From contig CANLKV010000001.1 in NCBI GenBank assembly GCA_947491755.1, forward strand, positions 806,001-870,000: 64,000 bases of DNA, read 5' to 3'. The notes under the pieces were generated by a model. That model was not told the DNA's origin. It did not search any database and saw only the letters and a list, made by a program, of their open reading frames with translations. The translations under genes and the position numbers were made by a program. Below are positions 16,096 through 24,857 of this stretch, piece by piece; position 1 is the stretch's first letter, and each line of letters opens with the position of its first letter. This DNA comes from an uncultured Nonlabens sp. GTDB lineage: Bacteria > Bacteroidota > Bacteroidia > Flavobacteriales > Flavobacteriaceae.

Positions 16096-17370
16096 TTAAT
16101 TTTCAATACGGTCAAAACCGCAGTAGGGGATCAAAGCTTTGGGAATATCGATGTGATTTTCTTTTTGATAGTTTTCTAATATAGCAGCCATAATGCGTGG
16201 TAAAGCAAGGGCGCTACCATTAAGAGTATGAGCTAATTCTGTACCATTGTCACCATTCCTGAAACGCAACTTTAAACGGTTGGCCTGAAATGTTTTAAAG
16301 TTTGAAACACTACTTACTTCCAGCCATTTTTTTTGAGCCGCACTATACACTTCAAAATCATAGGTTAGGGTTGAGGTAAAGCCTAGATCGCCGCCACACA
16401 AACGTAAAATGCGGTAAGGTAATTCCAGCTCTTCTAAAATATTTTTTACGTGAACCACCATAGCATCAAGTGCGCCATCACTCTTATCTGGGTGTTCTAT
16501 GCGCAAAATTTCTACTTTGTCAAATTGATGTAGTCTGTTTAAACCACGTACATCAGCACCATAACTTCCCGCCTCCCTACGGAAGCATGGGGTGTAACCC
16601 GTCATTGCAATAGGAAGTTCTTTCTGCTCTAGTAAGTCGCCGCGATAGATGTTTGTAATAGGTACCTCGGCAGTGGGGATAAGGTATAAGTCGTCGTTAC
16701 CTACATGATACATTTGCCCTTCCTTGTCTGGCAATTGACCAGTTCCATAACCACTAGCTTCATTTACTAATAGCGGCACTTGCATTTCTTCATAACCAGC
16801 TTCGGTATTTTTATCGAGAAAGTAATTGATTAAAGCGCGCTGTAGTCGTGCACCCTGGCGTTTGTAAACGGGAAAACCTGCACCGGTGATTTTATTACCT
16901 AGTTCAAAATCTATGATATCATAGGTTTTTGCTAGTTCCCAGTGTGGTGCTGCACCATCAGGTAATGACGGTAGTATTCCATGCTCTGCAACGACCTCAT
17001 TATCTTCATCACTGTTTCCTGCAGGTACAGTATCTTGTGGGATGTTAGGGATTGTGTACAAAATTTCTTGTAGTGTATCTACTGTCTGTTGCAACTGGTC
17101 GCTCAGTGTTTTTGATCGTTGTTTGAGCTCGCCTGTTTTACCTTTAAGTTGATTTGCTTCCTCTTTTTTTCCTGACTGGAAAAGACTTCCTATTTCTTTA
17201 GAAAGCTTGTTGCTTTCTGCAAGAGTCTCGTCCAGTTGTGTTTGAAGCGATCTGCGTTGCTCGTCTGTAGTGATCGCTTTTTCAATTAATGGGGCTGCAT
17301 CGAGATTGCGCTTTTTAAGTGCGGTAATAAATGCTTCTTTATGCTCGCGTATGGCTGCAATTTGTAACAT
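16096..17370 (-). CDS. serS: Seryl-tRNA synthetase
   Basis: A 424-residue class II aminoacyl-tRNA synthetase that charges tRNA-Ser with serine. The N-terminal ~100 residues form the antiparallel coiled-coil arm that grips the tRNA (many E/K/Q/L residues, 25-100). Motif 2 is TPCFRREAGSYGADVRGLNR, and motif 3 is GTELAHTLNGSALALPRIM. Length is normal. First gene of an operon with the TPR and DUF4286 genes. A TAATTTTG -7 element lies at 17393-17400 on the minus strand, giving a short leader. Confidence 0.97.
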   Translation of the reverse strand: MLQIAAIREHKEAFITALKKRNLDAAPLIEKAITTDEQRRSLQTQLDETLAESNKLSKEIGSLFQSGKKEEANQLKGKTGELKQRSKTLSDQLQQTVDTLQEILYTIPNIPQDTVPAGNSDEDNEVVAEHGILPSLPDGAAPHWELAKTYDIIDFELGNKITGAGFPVYKRQGARLQRALINYFLDKNTEAGYEEMQVPLLVNEASGYGTGQLPDKEGQMYHVGNDDLYLIPTAEVPITNIYRGDLLEQKELPIAMTGYTPCFRREAGSYGADVRGLNRLHQFDKVEILRIEHPDKSDGALDAMVVHVKNILEELELPYRILRLCGGDLGFTSTLTYDFEVYSAAQKKWLEVSSVSNFKTFQANRLKLRFRNGDNGTELAHTLNGSALALPRIMAAILENYQKENHIDIPKALIPYCGFDRIEN

Positions 17371-17392
17371 AGGATATTTGTAAGGTAAGATT

Positions 17393-17400
17393 CAAAATTA
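17393..17400 (-). promoter_or_regulatory. Probable -7 promoter element of serS
   Basis: TAATTTTG on the minus strand, 22 bp before the serS ATG, fits TAnnTTTG. No clear -33 TTG at normal spacing. Confidence 0.4.
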
Positions 17401-17447
17401 AGATTTCTTACTAGAAAATCGAGAGCTAATTAGTTTTACTTACTCGT

Positions 17448-18776
17448 TCATTGTTGCTTACCATCAACAGGAGATGGTAGAATCCAGTCGTGATGCTTCC
17501 AGTGGTTCCATGTAGTGGCTGCTAGATCTATTTCTGGATTAGTAAAAGGCTGTAGTTTCCTGCCATTGATACCTACATAAGCTTCCACATATACAGCTAT
17601 ATCAATACCTTTATTTGCATATTCTTTTTTGAGCTTTTGTGCCATCTGCCACATAAAATCTGGCTTTGTTTGAACGGACCGCAGTTGCTTTGTAGATAAA
17701 TATTCATTTAAATTAACGACACTGCGCTCACCGCTGTGTTGATTTACTATATAAAAAGTAGCATGACCTGCACGACTGCGCAGCATCATGCGCCAGCTCA
17801 AACGGTGACCTTCTTCTGTCCAAAAAACATCATCTTTTATCAACCAGTGTCTTAAAGGTAACAACAGCATGATCAATAAAAATATAGAGGCGCTATAAGT
17901 CCATAAGCGGTGGTAGACTGGAATGATGACCTCTTTTTTTGTATAAAACTCTTTTTTAGGTAAAAACCACCGGTGGACTTGTCTTACGGTAAAGAAAAAT
18001 ACCAGAAAAGATAAAGCTAGATAAGGGAAGATTCCTATTTTAAAAACAATGCTATTAAATAAATGAAAAAAGACTGATGCGCCCACAGCAAACCACCTGG
18101 TGCGCTTCCACAACAGTAGGGGAACAACGAGTAGATCAAACGTAAGTCCAAAATATTTTATAGCCTCATGCGCCCACTCGTGTTGAAGTACGCTCCATTC
18201 CTTACCTCTGGTACTCATTAAATACCTGGGGAAACTGCCGTCCAGCCAGTCGGGATAAAATTTTGCCACGCTTGCATAGGCATAGACAATAAATAAAAGC
18301 GCGATGATAAATATATAGACCGCACGATGCATGTGCTGTTGTTTTAATGCTGGGCGTTGTTTACTGTCTATGGACACAGCTTTGTGCGCTGGTAGCGCAA
18401 TCATCATAAAATTGAGTAGCATTAAAAGGTAACAGTGGTTGTTGTAGCTGGATTTTTGCAGTAAATAAACATATGCCCAGGTAATTGCATAGTAGGTTAT
18501 GGCAATGCGGTATTTATACCCTAGCATGACCATAATTCCTGCTATACCCATACTTGCGTACAGTATATACATGCCGTTGCCTGGCAGCGGCTCCAGAAAT
18601 TCAAAACCTATAAAGGTAAAAGTAAACTTAGGCTCGATAAACTGGCGTCGCACCATTCCAGTTGCTATGGAACCAAAAGCCTCACAAGCAAGTAAAAATC
18701 CATAGACAATTCTAAAAGCTACAAGAGCAGAATTGTCTACCTGGGTAAACAGCCATTTTTCAAGCTTGCTGTGCAT
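17448..18776 (-). CDS. HTTM-domain membrane protein (vitamin K-dependent carboxylase-like)
   Basis: A polytopic membrane protein of 442 residues from the ATG at 18776 (449 from 18797). It begins MHSKLEKWLFTQVDNSALVAFRIVYGFLL, cut here to its core DNSALVAFRIVYG, which is the typical start of the HTTM domain shared with vitamin K-dependent gamma-carboxylase. Other family signs are QKSSYNNHCYLLMLLNF and WLDGSFPRYLM. About eight membrane segments are followed by a soluble C-terminal part from about residue 300. The gene overlaps the end of ribF by 17 bp, so it is translationally coupled. Bacterial HTTM proteins have no agreed function; gamma-carboxylation should not be assumed. Confidence 0.82.
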   Translation of the reverse strand: MHSKLEKWLFTQVDNSALVAFRIVYGFLLACEAFGSIATGMVRRQFIEPKFTFTFIGFEFLEPLPGNGMYILYASMGIAGIMVMLGYKYRIAITYYAITWAYVYLLQKSSYNNHCYLLMLLNFMMIALPAHKAVSIDSKQRPALKQQHMHRAVYIFIIALLFIVYAYASVAKFYPDWLDGSFPRYLMSTRGKEWSVLQHEWAHEAIKYFGLTFDLLVVPLLLWKRTRWFAVGASVFFHLFNSIVFKIGIFPYLALSFLVFFFTVRQVHRWFLPKKEFYTKKEVIIPVYHRLWTYSASIFLLIMLLLPLRHWLIKDDVFWTEEGHRLSWRMMLRSRAGHATFYIVNQHSGERSVVNLNEYLSTKQLRSVQTKPDFMWQMAQKLKKEYANKGIDIAVYVEAYVGINGRKLQPFTNPEIDLAATTWNHWKHHDWILPSPVDGKQQ

Positions 18777-19695
18777 AATTCCTAGCTTGTTGCTCATCCT
18801 GCGACATGCTTGCTTTAAGCTCGTCTAGAGAATTAAAACGCGCCTCATCCCGCAAGCGCTTGTGGAAAAACAATTCTACATCGTGCTCATAGAGATCTGA
18901 ATGGAAGTCCAGATAATAGGTCTCAATTTTTAAACTACCATCCATGGCGTCAATCGTAGGATTAGTCCCTATGTTAGTCATTCCATAAACTGTATTGCCA
19001 TTCAATATACTACTGGTAACATAAACGCCCGCCTTGGGAACAAGTTTATAGGATTGCGGTATATGCAGATTTGCTGTAGGATAATTGATGGTTCTACCTA
19101 TCTGTTTCCCCTTTATAACTTTTCCTTTAAGGCTAAATGGGCGATTCAAGTATTGATTTGCAATCTCAATATGACCTTCATTTATTGCGGCTCTAACTTT
19201 AGTGCTACTTACAGCAACTTCATCGACCTCTTCCTTTGAGATTTCTATTATTTCAAAACCATAGGCTGCTGCATCCTTGCGCAGGTCATCGATATTAGCA
19301 CTTCTATTGCGTCCATAATGATGATCATAACCTATAACCACAACGGCTGCGTTAAGCTGATCTACTAGTATTTTTTTTACATACTCGTGTGCAGAGGTGC
19401 GGGAGAACTCCTTTGAGAATGGATGAATAATCATGTGTTCTATACCGTGACTAGCGACCAGTTCTACACGTTCTTCAATTGTAGTAATCATTTTTAAGTC
19501 ATGATCTGGCTGTAAGACCATTCTCGGGTGTGGGAAAAAAGTCAGTAATACCGTGGTAAGGTCTTCTACCTGCGCACGATTCACAACCTTGTTTAAAATT
19601 TGTTGATGCCCGTGATGCAAGCCGTCAAATGTCCCTATAGTCACCACTGCTTTTTTCTGGGCGTTGTATTGATTGATGTTTTTATAGGTATTCAA
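18760..19695 (-). CDS. ribF: Bifunctional riboflavin kinase / FAD synthetase
   Basis: A 311-residue enzyme that makes FMN from riboflavin and then FAD. The N-terminal adenylyltransferase domain shows VVTIGTFDGLHHGHQQIL (HxGH nucleotidyltransferase motif, residues 17-34) and VIGYDHHYGRNRSAN (about residues 120-134). The C-terminal kinase domain shows GKVIKGKQIGRTINYPTANL (about residues 185-204) and YGMTNIGTNPTI. Normal length and complete. It overlaps the HTTM gene; upstream lies a 137-bp gap with a 22-bp palindromic repeat. Confidence 0.96.
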   Translation of the reverse strand: MNTYKNINQYNAQKKAVVTIGTFDGLHHGHQQILNKVVNRAQVEDLTTVLLTFFPHPRMVLQPDHDLKMITTIEERVELVASHGIEHMIIHPFSKEFSRTSAHEYVKKILVDQLNAAVVVIGYDHHYGRNRSANIDDLRKDAAAYGFEIIEISKEEVDEVAVSSTKVRAAINEGHIEIANQYLNRPFSLKGKVIKGKQIGRTINYPTANLHIPQSYKLVPKAGVYVTSSILNGNTVYGMTNIGTNPTIDAMDGSLKIETYYLDFHSDLYEHDVELFFHKRLRDEARFNSLDELKASMSQDEQQARNYAQQA

Positions 19696-19790
19696 TGCAT
19701 GGACGTTTTAAAAAGTAACTATTAGGCCTATAGAGAAGTTGTCGGTCGGTTTTACAAGAACTAAATTAATGTTTAAAAGTTTGTGGGTGC

Positions 19791-19812
19791 TTACGCTTTC
19801 GCGAAAGCGTAA
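19791..19812. repeat. Palindromic repeat copy, extended to 22 bp
   Basis: Consensus core at 19794-19809, with TTA before and TAA after it, so that the perfect palindrome is 22 bp. It lies between pth and ribF (both minus strand), where it could end or pause transcription. Confidence 0.95.
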
Positions 19813-19832
19813 ACCGTTCAACATCAACGATT

Positions 19833-20465
19833 TTATTTCCCATTATATTGATTCATCGCATTTGCTAGACCGCCATGCACAAATGCCAATGCCGCTGCGC
19901 TAGCGGTATCAATACGTTCTGGTAGGGATTTCAACTCGTCAGTGGACCAGTTGCCCAGTACATAATCTACCTGGCGTCCTTTTGAAAAAGCATCAGAAAT
20001 ACCAAATCTTAACCTAGGGTAATTAGGAGTATTCAATTGTACCTGGGTGTCCTTAAGGCCGTTGTGACCGCCATCACTACCTTTACCCTTCATTCTAATA
20101 GTGCCAAATTCTAGGTTGAGGTCATCTGTAATCACTAGGATCTGCTCTTTGGGAATGTTTTCTTGTTGCATATAATATTTGATGGCCTTTCCAGATAGAT
20201 TCATAAAAGTATTAGGCTTGAGCAGGGTAATGTTTTTACCCTTGTGAGTCGTGGTGGCTACATCGCCCAGTTTGAGCGTTTCAAAATTAACGTCTTTTAC
20301 CCTGGCGATTTGATCCAGTATTTTGAACCCTATATTATGGCGCGTTTCTACATATTGTGCGCCAGGATTTCCTAATCCAATGATTAAAAACTTTTTCATG
20401 TATGGTGGGGTTGTTTTTTCTGGTTCTGGTGTATTACGGAACCATCGCTTCCAAAGGGTTTTCAT
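19833..20465 (-). CDS. pth: Peptidyl-tRNA hydrolase
   Basis: A 210-residue enzyme that frees tRNA from peptidyl-tRNA dropped by the ribosome. The catalytic domain starts at KKFLIIGLGNPGAQYVETRHNIGF (residues 24-47; core IGLGNPG, catalytic His in RHNIGF), then LLKPNTFMNLSGKA and GHNGLKD. The first 22 residues (basic, proline-containing) precede the usual start; an internal ATG (M23) could begin the core protein, but such extensions are common in Flavobacteriia. A strong minus-strand terminator separates it from rplY upstream. Confidence 0.95.
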   Translation of the reverse strand: MKTLWKRWFRNTPEPEKTTPPYMKKFLIIGLGNPGAQYVETRHNIGFKILDQIARVKDVNFETLKLGDVATTTHKGKNITLLKPNTFMNLSGKAIKYYMQQENIPKEQILVITDDLNLEFGTIRMKGKGSDGGHNGLKDTQVQLNTPNYPRLRFGISDAFSKGRQVDYVLGNWSTDELKSLPERIDTASAAALAFVHGGLANAMNQYNGK

Positions 20466-20471
20466 AAATCA

Positions 20472-20510
20472 AAAATAAAAAAGCCGTTCCATCTAATGCT
20501 GGAACGGCTT
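20472..20510 (-). terminator. Intrinsic terminator after rplY
   Basis: On the minus strand, AAGCCGTTCC (10 bp) pairs with GGAACGGCTT across a 10-nt loop and is followed by TTTTTTATTTTT. It would end the prs-rplY transcript just before pth. Confidence 0.88.
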
Positions 20511-20534
20511 GTAAAAATTGAATTAAAGATGTGA

Positions 20535-21173
20535 CTATGCGTCAGTACCTTCCTTAACAGCTGCAACATCGTCTGTTTCAGTTGCTGGAACATCTCCTTC
20601 TTCATCGTCATCATCATCTGCGATTGCAGTACGAGAAGTTTTAACCATTACTACGACGACAGAGTCTGGGTGCATGATTTCATACTCATCCACACGCAGG
20701 TCGCGCACATATTTCTTGTTGCCAATTTTCATGGCAGATATATCAATATTGATAAAGTCTGGCAGATTTGCTGGTAAGGCTTTTACTCTTAATTTACGGT
20801 TGTTTCTTCTTAAAACACCACCGTTTAATACACCACGTGCAGTACCTACTGTTCTAACAGGAACTTCCATGGTCACCATTTTATCATCAAAGATTTGATA
20901 AAAGTCTGCATGTAAAAGAAGTTCTTTTACTGGGTGCCACTGCATGTCTTGTGCGATGGCGTTGAATTTACCGTCTTTACCCAGATCAATCACTACGGTG
21001 TGAGCATCTGGAGTGTAGATAAGATTTTTAAACGCTTTTTCTTCCGCTGAAAAATGTATGGGCTCGTCTCCTCCGTAGATTACACAAGGTACCAATCCAG
21101 CATTACGTAGGGCTTTAGTTGCCTTTTTGCCCACGCTTTCTCTTTTAGATCCTGGGATCGTGATTGATTTCAT
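20535..21173 (-). CDS. rplY: 50S ribosomal protein L25 / general stress protein Ctc
   Basis: A 212-residue long-form L25 (CTC family), which binds 5S rRNA in the large subunit. It begins [20 protein letters not shown], core [19 protein letters not shown], with [16 protein letters not shown], then the TL5-type C-terminal beta domain ([20 protein letters not shown]). The last ~30 residues are a strongly acidic, unstructured tail, common in Bacteroidota. It lies 27 bp after prs, and the two are ended by one terminator. Confidence 0.96.
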   Translation of the reverse strand: MKSITIPGSKRESVGKKATKALRNAGLVPCVIYGGDEPIHFSAEEKAFKNLIYTPDAHTVVIDLGKDGKFNAIAQDMQWHPVKELLLHADFYQIFDDKMVTMEVPVRTVGTARGVLNGGVLRRNNRKLRVKALPANLPDFINIDISAMKIGNKKYVRDLRVDEYEIMHPDSVVVVMVKTSRTAIADDDDDEEGDVPATETDDVAAVKEGTDA

Positions 21174-21200
21174 TTTGGGTTATTTAATTATTAATTGAAA

Positions 21201-22142
21201 TTACATTATAAAATTATCGCTGATGCTTTCATTGTTTTGCACGCTCTTCATAACGCTTGCAAACAATCTTGCACAGGACAAAACTCTTATTTTATCACTT
21301 TTTTGTTTAAGTGGTATAGAGTCTGTCACTATTAACTCTTCCAGTTTTGAGTTCTCAATGCGCTCGTAAGCTTTACCAGAAAGAATCGCATGTGTACAAA
21401 TGGCTCTTACGCTTTTTGCACCGCGTTCCATCATTACGTCTGCTGCCTTTGTCAAAGTTCCTGCCGTATCGACCATATCGTCTACTAACACGACGTTTTT
21501 ACCGGTCACATCGCCTATAAGCTCCATGTGTGATATGACGTTTGCTTTTTGACGTTGTTTGTAACAAACAACTACATCGCTCTCTAGTACTTTAGAGTAA
21601 GCATAGGCTCTTTTTGAACCACCCATATCAGGAGAGGCAATGGTCAAGTCGCTTAAATTAAGGCTCTTTAAATACGGTATAAATAAGGAAGAAGCATAGA
21701 GGTGATCCACTGGCTTTTCAAAAAAACCTTGTATCTGGTCAGCATGTAAATCCATAGTTACAATGCGGGTAGCACCTGCTGTTTCTAGCACTTTTGCAAT
21801 CATTTTTGCTCCTATGGGTACGCGCGGCTTGTCCTTGCGATCCTGACGAGCCCAACCAAAATATGGGATGACTGCGGTAATGTGCCTAGCACTAGCGCGT
21901 TTTGCAGCATCGATCATAAGCAACAACTCCATTAAGTTATCGCTGCTAGGGTGTGTTGAACCTATTAAAAATATACGACGTCCTCTTATTGACTCCTCAA
22001 AAGACGGCTGGAATTCTCCATCACTGAAGGTGGAGAAGTTGACCTGACCTAGGGATGATCCGTACTCTGTAGCAATAGATTGTGCTAAATCCATGCTCTG
22101 TCTACATCCAAAAAGTTTTGCGTCAATTGATTGGGGCATCAT
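21201..22142 (-). CDS. prs: Ribose-phosphate pyrophosphokinase
   Basis: A 313-residue enzyme making PRPP from ribose-5-phosphate and ATP, for purine, pyrimidine, histidine and NAD synthesis. Motifs: FSTFSDGEFQPSFEESIRG near residues 38-56, PYFGWARQDRK (catalytic flexible loop region), TMDLHADQIQGFF, and the PRPP-binding loop VVLVDDMVDTAGTLTKAA. Starts at either of two tandem ATGs. First gene of the prs-rplY operon, with a TACATTTG -7 element at 22173-22180 on the minus strand. Confidence 0.96.
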   Translation of the reverse strand: MMPQSIDAKLFGCRQSMDLAQSIATEYGSSLGQVNFSTFSDGEFQPSFEESIRGRRIFLIGSTHPSSDNLMELLLMIDAAKRASARHITAVIPYFGWARQDRKDKPRVPIGAKMIAKVLETAGATRIVTMDLHADQIQGFFEKPVDHLYASSLFIPYLKSLNLSDLTIASPDMGGSKRAYAYSKVLESDVVVCYKQRQKANVISHMELIGDVTGKNVVLVDDMVDTAGTLTKAADVMMERGAKSVRAICTHAILSGKAYERIENSKLEELIVTDSIPLKQKSDKIRVLSCARLFASVMKSVQNNESISDNFIM

Positions 22143-22172
22143 GATATTTTTAAAATCCTGAATTTAAGGCTG

Positions 22173-22180
22173 CAAATGTA
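22173..22180 (-). promoter_or_regulatory. Probable -7 promoter element of prs
   Basis: TACATTTG on the minus strand, 30 bp before the prs ATG. It fits TAnnTTTG; no -33 TTG at usual spacing. Confidence 0.4.
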
Positions 22181-22244
22181 AAACTTATTTAAGAAGATGA
22201 AGAGAAATAGTACTACAAAAAAGCTGGGGATTGAGATATTTTAT

Positions 22245-22252
22245 TACTTTTG
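22245..22252 (+). promoter_or_regulatory. -7 promoter element of tRNA-Leu
   Basis: TACTTTTG, matching TAnnTTTG, ends 15 bp before the mature 5' end of the tRNA, the right place for a start just upstream of the tRNA. Confidence 0.55.
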
Positions 22253-22267
22253 CAGTCCCAATTTTAA

Positions 22268-22349
22268 GCCTCAGTGGTGGAATTGGTAGACACGTTGGAT
22301 TCAAAATCCAATGCTTCACGGCGTGCCGGTTCGATTCCGGCCTGAGGTA
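22268..22349 (+). tRNA. tRNA-Leu (anticodon CAA)
   Basis: Acceptor strands GCCTCAG (22268-22274) and CTGAGGT (22342-22348) pair with one G-T, followed by discriminator A at 22349. The anticodon stem TTGGA/TCCAA encloses loop TTCAAAA with anticodon CAA at 22302-22304, reading UUG. The T arm is GCCGG-TTCGATT-CCGGC. The D region GTGGTGGAATTGGTAGACAC and the extended variable arm are of the leucine type. CCA is not encoded. Confidence 0.95.
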
Positions 22350-22350
22350 C

Positions 22351-22384
22351 AAAGTCAGAACTTATGTGAGTTCTGACTTTTTTT
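22351..22384 (+). terminator. Intrinsic terminator after tRNA-Leu
   Basis: AAAGTCAGAAC (22351-22361) pairs with GTTCTGACTTT (22370-22380) over an 8-nt loop, followed by a T run. It also abuts the 3' end of the convergent histidine kinase gene, and may serve both. Confidence 0.88.
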
Positions 22385-24638
22385 ATGCTGTTTGTACACG
22401 GTATTCCTGTAATGATTTAAGAATGGTCTGTTCAAAGCTTTCAATATCATAGGGCTTTACAATGATATCATTCATACCGCATTTATATATTTTTTCTCGC
22501 ATCTCTTCTAGCTCTACAGCTGTAAGCGCAATGATAGGTATATCGCTAAATGTCCTGATCTCTTGTGTCGCTTGTATGCCATTCATTACTGGCATATTGA
22601 TATCCATTAATACCAGATCAAATGATTGCTGTTTCAATAACTGCAATGCTTCCTTACCATGTTGTGCGATGGTACATATAACGCCATACTTTTCTAGTAT
22701 TTTTTGAGTAACCATCTGGTTGATCCGGTTGTCTTCCACAATCAATATACGAGACTCTTTAAGGGATGTGATGTCAGGAATCATAGGGATGTCATTTTTG
22801 TTAGGGGGTTTTTGTAGTTCTTCAATGATAGGGTAGGTCATTGAAAAACTGAAAACAGAACCTTTGCCAGGCGTACTTGCTACATGTATATCAGATCCGG
22901 CGCTGTGTAGAAGTTTCTTTACTATGCATAGGCCCAGCCCTGTACCTTGATAGTTGATGTTTTTGCTTTCGCCTTGAGCGAACTCTTCAAAAATTTGTTT
23001 GATTTTGTCAGGTGCTATGCCCTGACCAGTGTCTTTGATAGCAAACTTTAAAGTGGACTGATTATTCTTAGTACGTCCTTCAACTTTAATTTTGATGGTA
23101 CCTCCCTCGGTAAACTTACATGCGTTACCTACCAGGTTCATTAATATTTGTGACAATTCTGTACTACTGCCTTGTATCAAGGCTGGGATGGATCCCTTGT
23201 ACTCGACTTCTAGCTTATTTTGATTTTGTAATCGCAAATACTCAAAGGAAGATAGGATGTTTGAAATCAATTCTTTAAGGGAAAACACGTCTTGATCTTG
23301 ATGATGCTGTGCTTTTTTAGAGTCTAATTTATTTAAGTGCAGCACATCATTAACCAGTGCCAGCAAGTAATCTGCAGAAAATTTGAGCGATTCTAGCTCT
23401 TGTAGATCTTTTTTATGAGCGTGTTTCTCCAGCAAAATACTAGTAAGGCCTATCACACCATAAAGAGGGGTGCGTAATTCATGGCTTATGGTAGAGAAAA
23501 AATCGCTCTTGACCCGTGCTAGCTCCTCTGCTTCTATTTTTGCCTTTTCTATTTCTTTATTTTTCTCTTTTAAGGTTTGTATAAAGGTTTTGCGTTTGTG
23601 TGAGAGGTAATAGAAAAATATAATAGTAGCAATCCCAAAAACGATGAGCGCTACAAGAACATAGGCGATCAAGGTGCGCTGCTTTACTTTTTCTTCTTCT
23701 AGTGCAAATTCTAATTGAGCCTGATTGAGTTGCTCTTCCACTTTTTCAATTTCAAACTTTGCTGTGGCCTTCTTACTTTCAAGGAAGCTTTTTTTCTCCA
23801 GGTTGATTTGTGAAACACTATCGTATTTTGCAAGCATGGTATAGGCTTTTGCATAATCACCTTCTTTTTCATAGGTGGTTGCTAGGCCTTTATAAATATC
23901 TTCCAGCGCTTGAGCAAAATGATTTTTTTTTCCTAAAGCCAGGGCTCGTGTAAATTGAACTTTCGCGTCTTGATACCTGCCCTTTCTTAAGGCATTCTTA
24001 CCTTCTAGATTATAAACACTTGTTTTAAAACTTTCATGCAACCCGGGATGATTGCTGTAATTTTTTAAGGAGTCCAGTACGGTCTCAAATTGTGCATCGT
24101 CGTCTCTTTTAAATAATACCAGCGCATAATTAAGATAAGCCGCCTGTAAACCTATACTATCATTAACCTCGTTGTAAATGGTTAAAGCCTTATTGAAATA
24201 TTCAATTCCTTTATCCCGTTGCATGGAGTCGTTGACGTATACCGAGGCAAAATCTAGATAAGAGTTTGCTTTAAGGATGGGCTCCTGTGATGCAATTGCA
24301 TATTGATAGGATTTGTTAAAACTCTCTAGCGCCTGTATGGTATCACCTAGCACCAAGTAATCATAACCTAAATAGCTGTAAGAATCATGAGCGGCATAAT
24401 TGTTTTTAGCAGCTTCGGCAAGTTTGATGGTCTTTAAATTGTTTTGTAATGAAGCGTCAAAGTCACCATCTGTATAGAGCTGAAAACTCCTATCAAGCAT
24501 GGAGTCCAATTGCTCGTAGGTAGCTATATGTTCTTTTGACGTAGTAGTAATTTTTTGATCACTCACCTCTTTACAGCTACTTATTAAAGCTAGAAAGCAT
24601 AAGCAATAAAATTTACCGATGATAAAATATTTGCGCAT
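22383..24638 (-). CDS. Hybrid sensor histidine kinase/response regulator with TPR sensor domain
   Basis: Start set at the ATG at 24638, which gives a secretion/lipoprotein-like N-terminus (MRKYFIIGKFYCLCFLALIS, then SC); the frame continues to 24701. About residues 35-290 form TPR-like helices (for example GYDYLVLGDTIQALESFNKS), followed by a coiled segment and one membrane helix (TLIAYVLVALIVFGIATIIF). Then comes a HisKA domain with SHELRTPLYGVIGL (phospho-acceptor His), an ATPase domain with N box LMNLVGNACKF, G1 DTGQGIAPDKI and G2 GTGLGLCIVKKL, and a C-terminal receiver with LVLMDINMPVMNG (phospho-acceptor Asp). A periplasmic TPR sensor feeding an intramolecular relay is likely. There is no DNA-binding output, so a partner elsewhere is needed. 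The signal sensed is unknown. Confidence 0.9.
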   Translation of the reverse strand: MRKYFIIGKFYCLCFLALISSCKEVSDQKITTTSKEHIATYEQLDSMLDRSFQLYTDGDFDASLQNNLKTIKLAEAAKNNYAAHDSYSYLGYDYLVLGDTIQALESFNKSYQYAIASQEPILKANSYLDFASVYVNDSMQRDKGIEYFNKALTIYNEVNDSIGLQAAYLNYALVLFKRDDDAQFETVLDSLKNYSNHPGLHESFKTSVYNLEGKNALRKGRYQDAKVQFTRALALGKKNHFAQALEDIYKGLATTYEKEGDYAKAYTMLAKYDSVSQINLEKKSFLESKKATAKFEIEKVEEQLNQAQLEFALEEEKVKQRTLIAYVLVALIVFGIATIIFFYYLSHKRKTFIQTLKEKNKEIEKAKIEAEELARVKSDFFSTISHELRTPLYGVIGLTSILLEKHAHKKDLQELESLKFSADYLLALVNDVLHLNKLDSKKAQHHQDQDVFSLKELISNILSSFEYLRLQNQNKLEVEYKGSIPALIQGSSTELSQILMNLVGNACKFTEGGTIKIKVEGRTKNNQSTLKFAIKDTGQGIAPDKIKQIFEEFAQGESKNINYQGTGLGLCIVKKLLHSAGSDIHVASTPGKGSVFSFSMTYPIIEELQKPPNKNDIPMIPDITSLKESRILIVEDNRINQMVTQKILEKYGVICTIAQHGKEALQLLKQQSFDLVLMDINMPVMNGIQATQEIRTFSDIPIIALTAVELEEMREKIYKCGMNDIIVKPYDIESFEQTILKSLQEYRVQTA

Positions 24639-24728
24639 ATATGATAGGGATATACGATAACAAATATAATATTTACGATTAAGTGCAACATTATGCAACA
24701 ATGTTTCTTTTTAGGGATGATGACCCGG

Positions 24729-24736
24729 TACTTTTG
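24729..24736 (+). promoter_or_regulatory. Possible -7 element upstream of TonB receptor
   Basis: TACTTTTG matches TAnnTTTG, about 120 bp upstream of the receptor start. No -33 TTG at normal spacing, so weak. Confidence 0.3.
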
Positions 24737-24857
24737 AAAACACTCGTTTAAATGGTGTATTTACGTGTTAGAAATGATCTTAAATGCTCTTTTCTTTTTG
24801 TGTTCTTAATCCCTTCTTGTTTCCTAAATTGCGCGCAATTGCAAAAACCAAACTATT

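Noticed and set aside
17448-18776. HTTM protein as a true vitamin K-dependent carboxylase
   Set aside because: Only the membrane domain pattern is shared; the catalytic parts could not be identified by eye.
22231-22252. TTG at 22231 as the -33 box of the tRNA-Leu promoter
   Set aside because: Only 11 bp separate it from the -7 element, too short for this promoter class.
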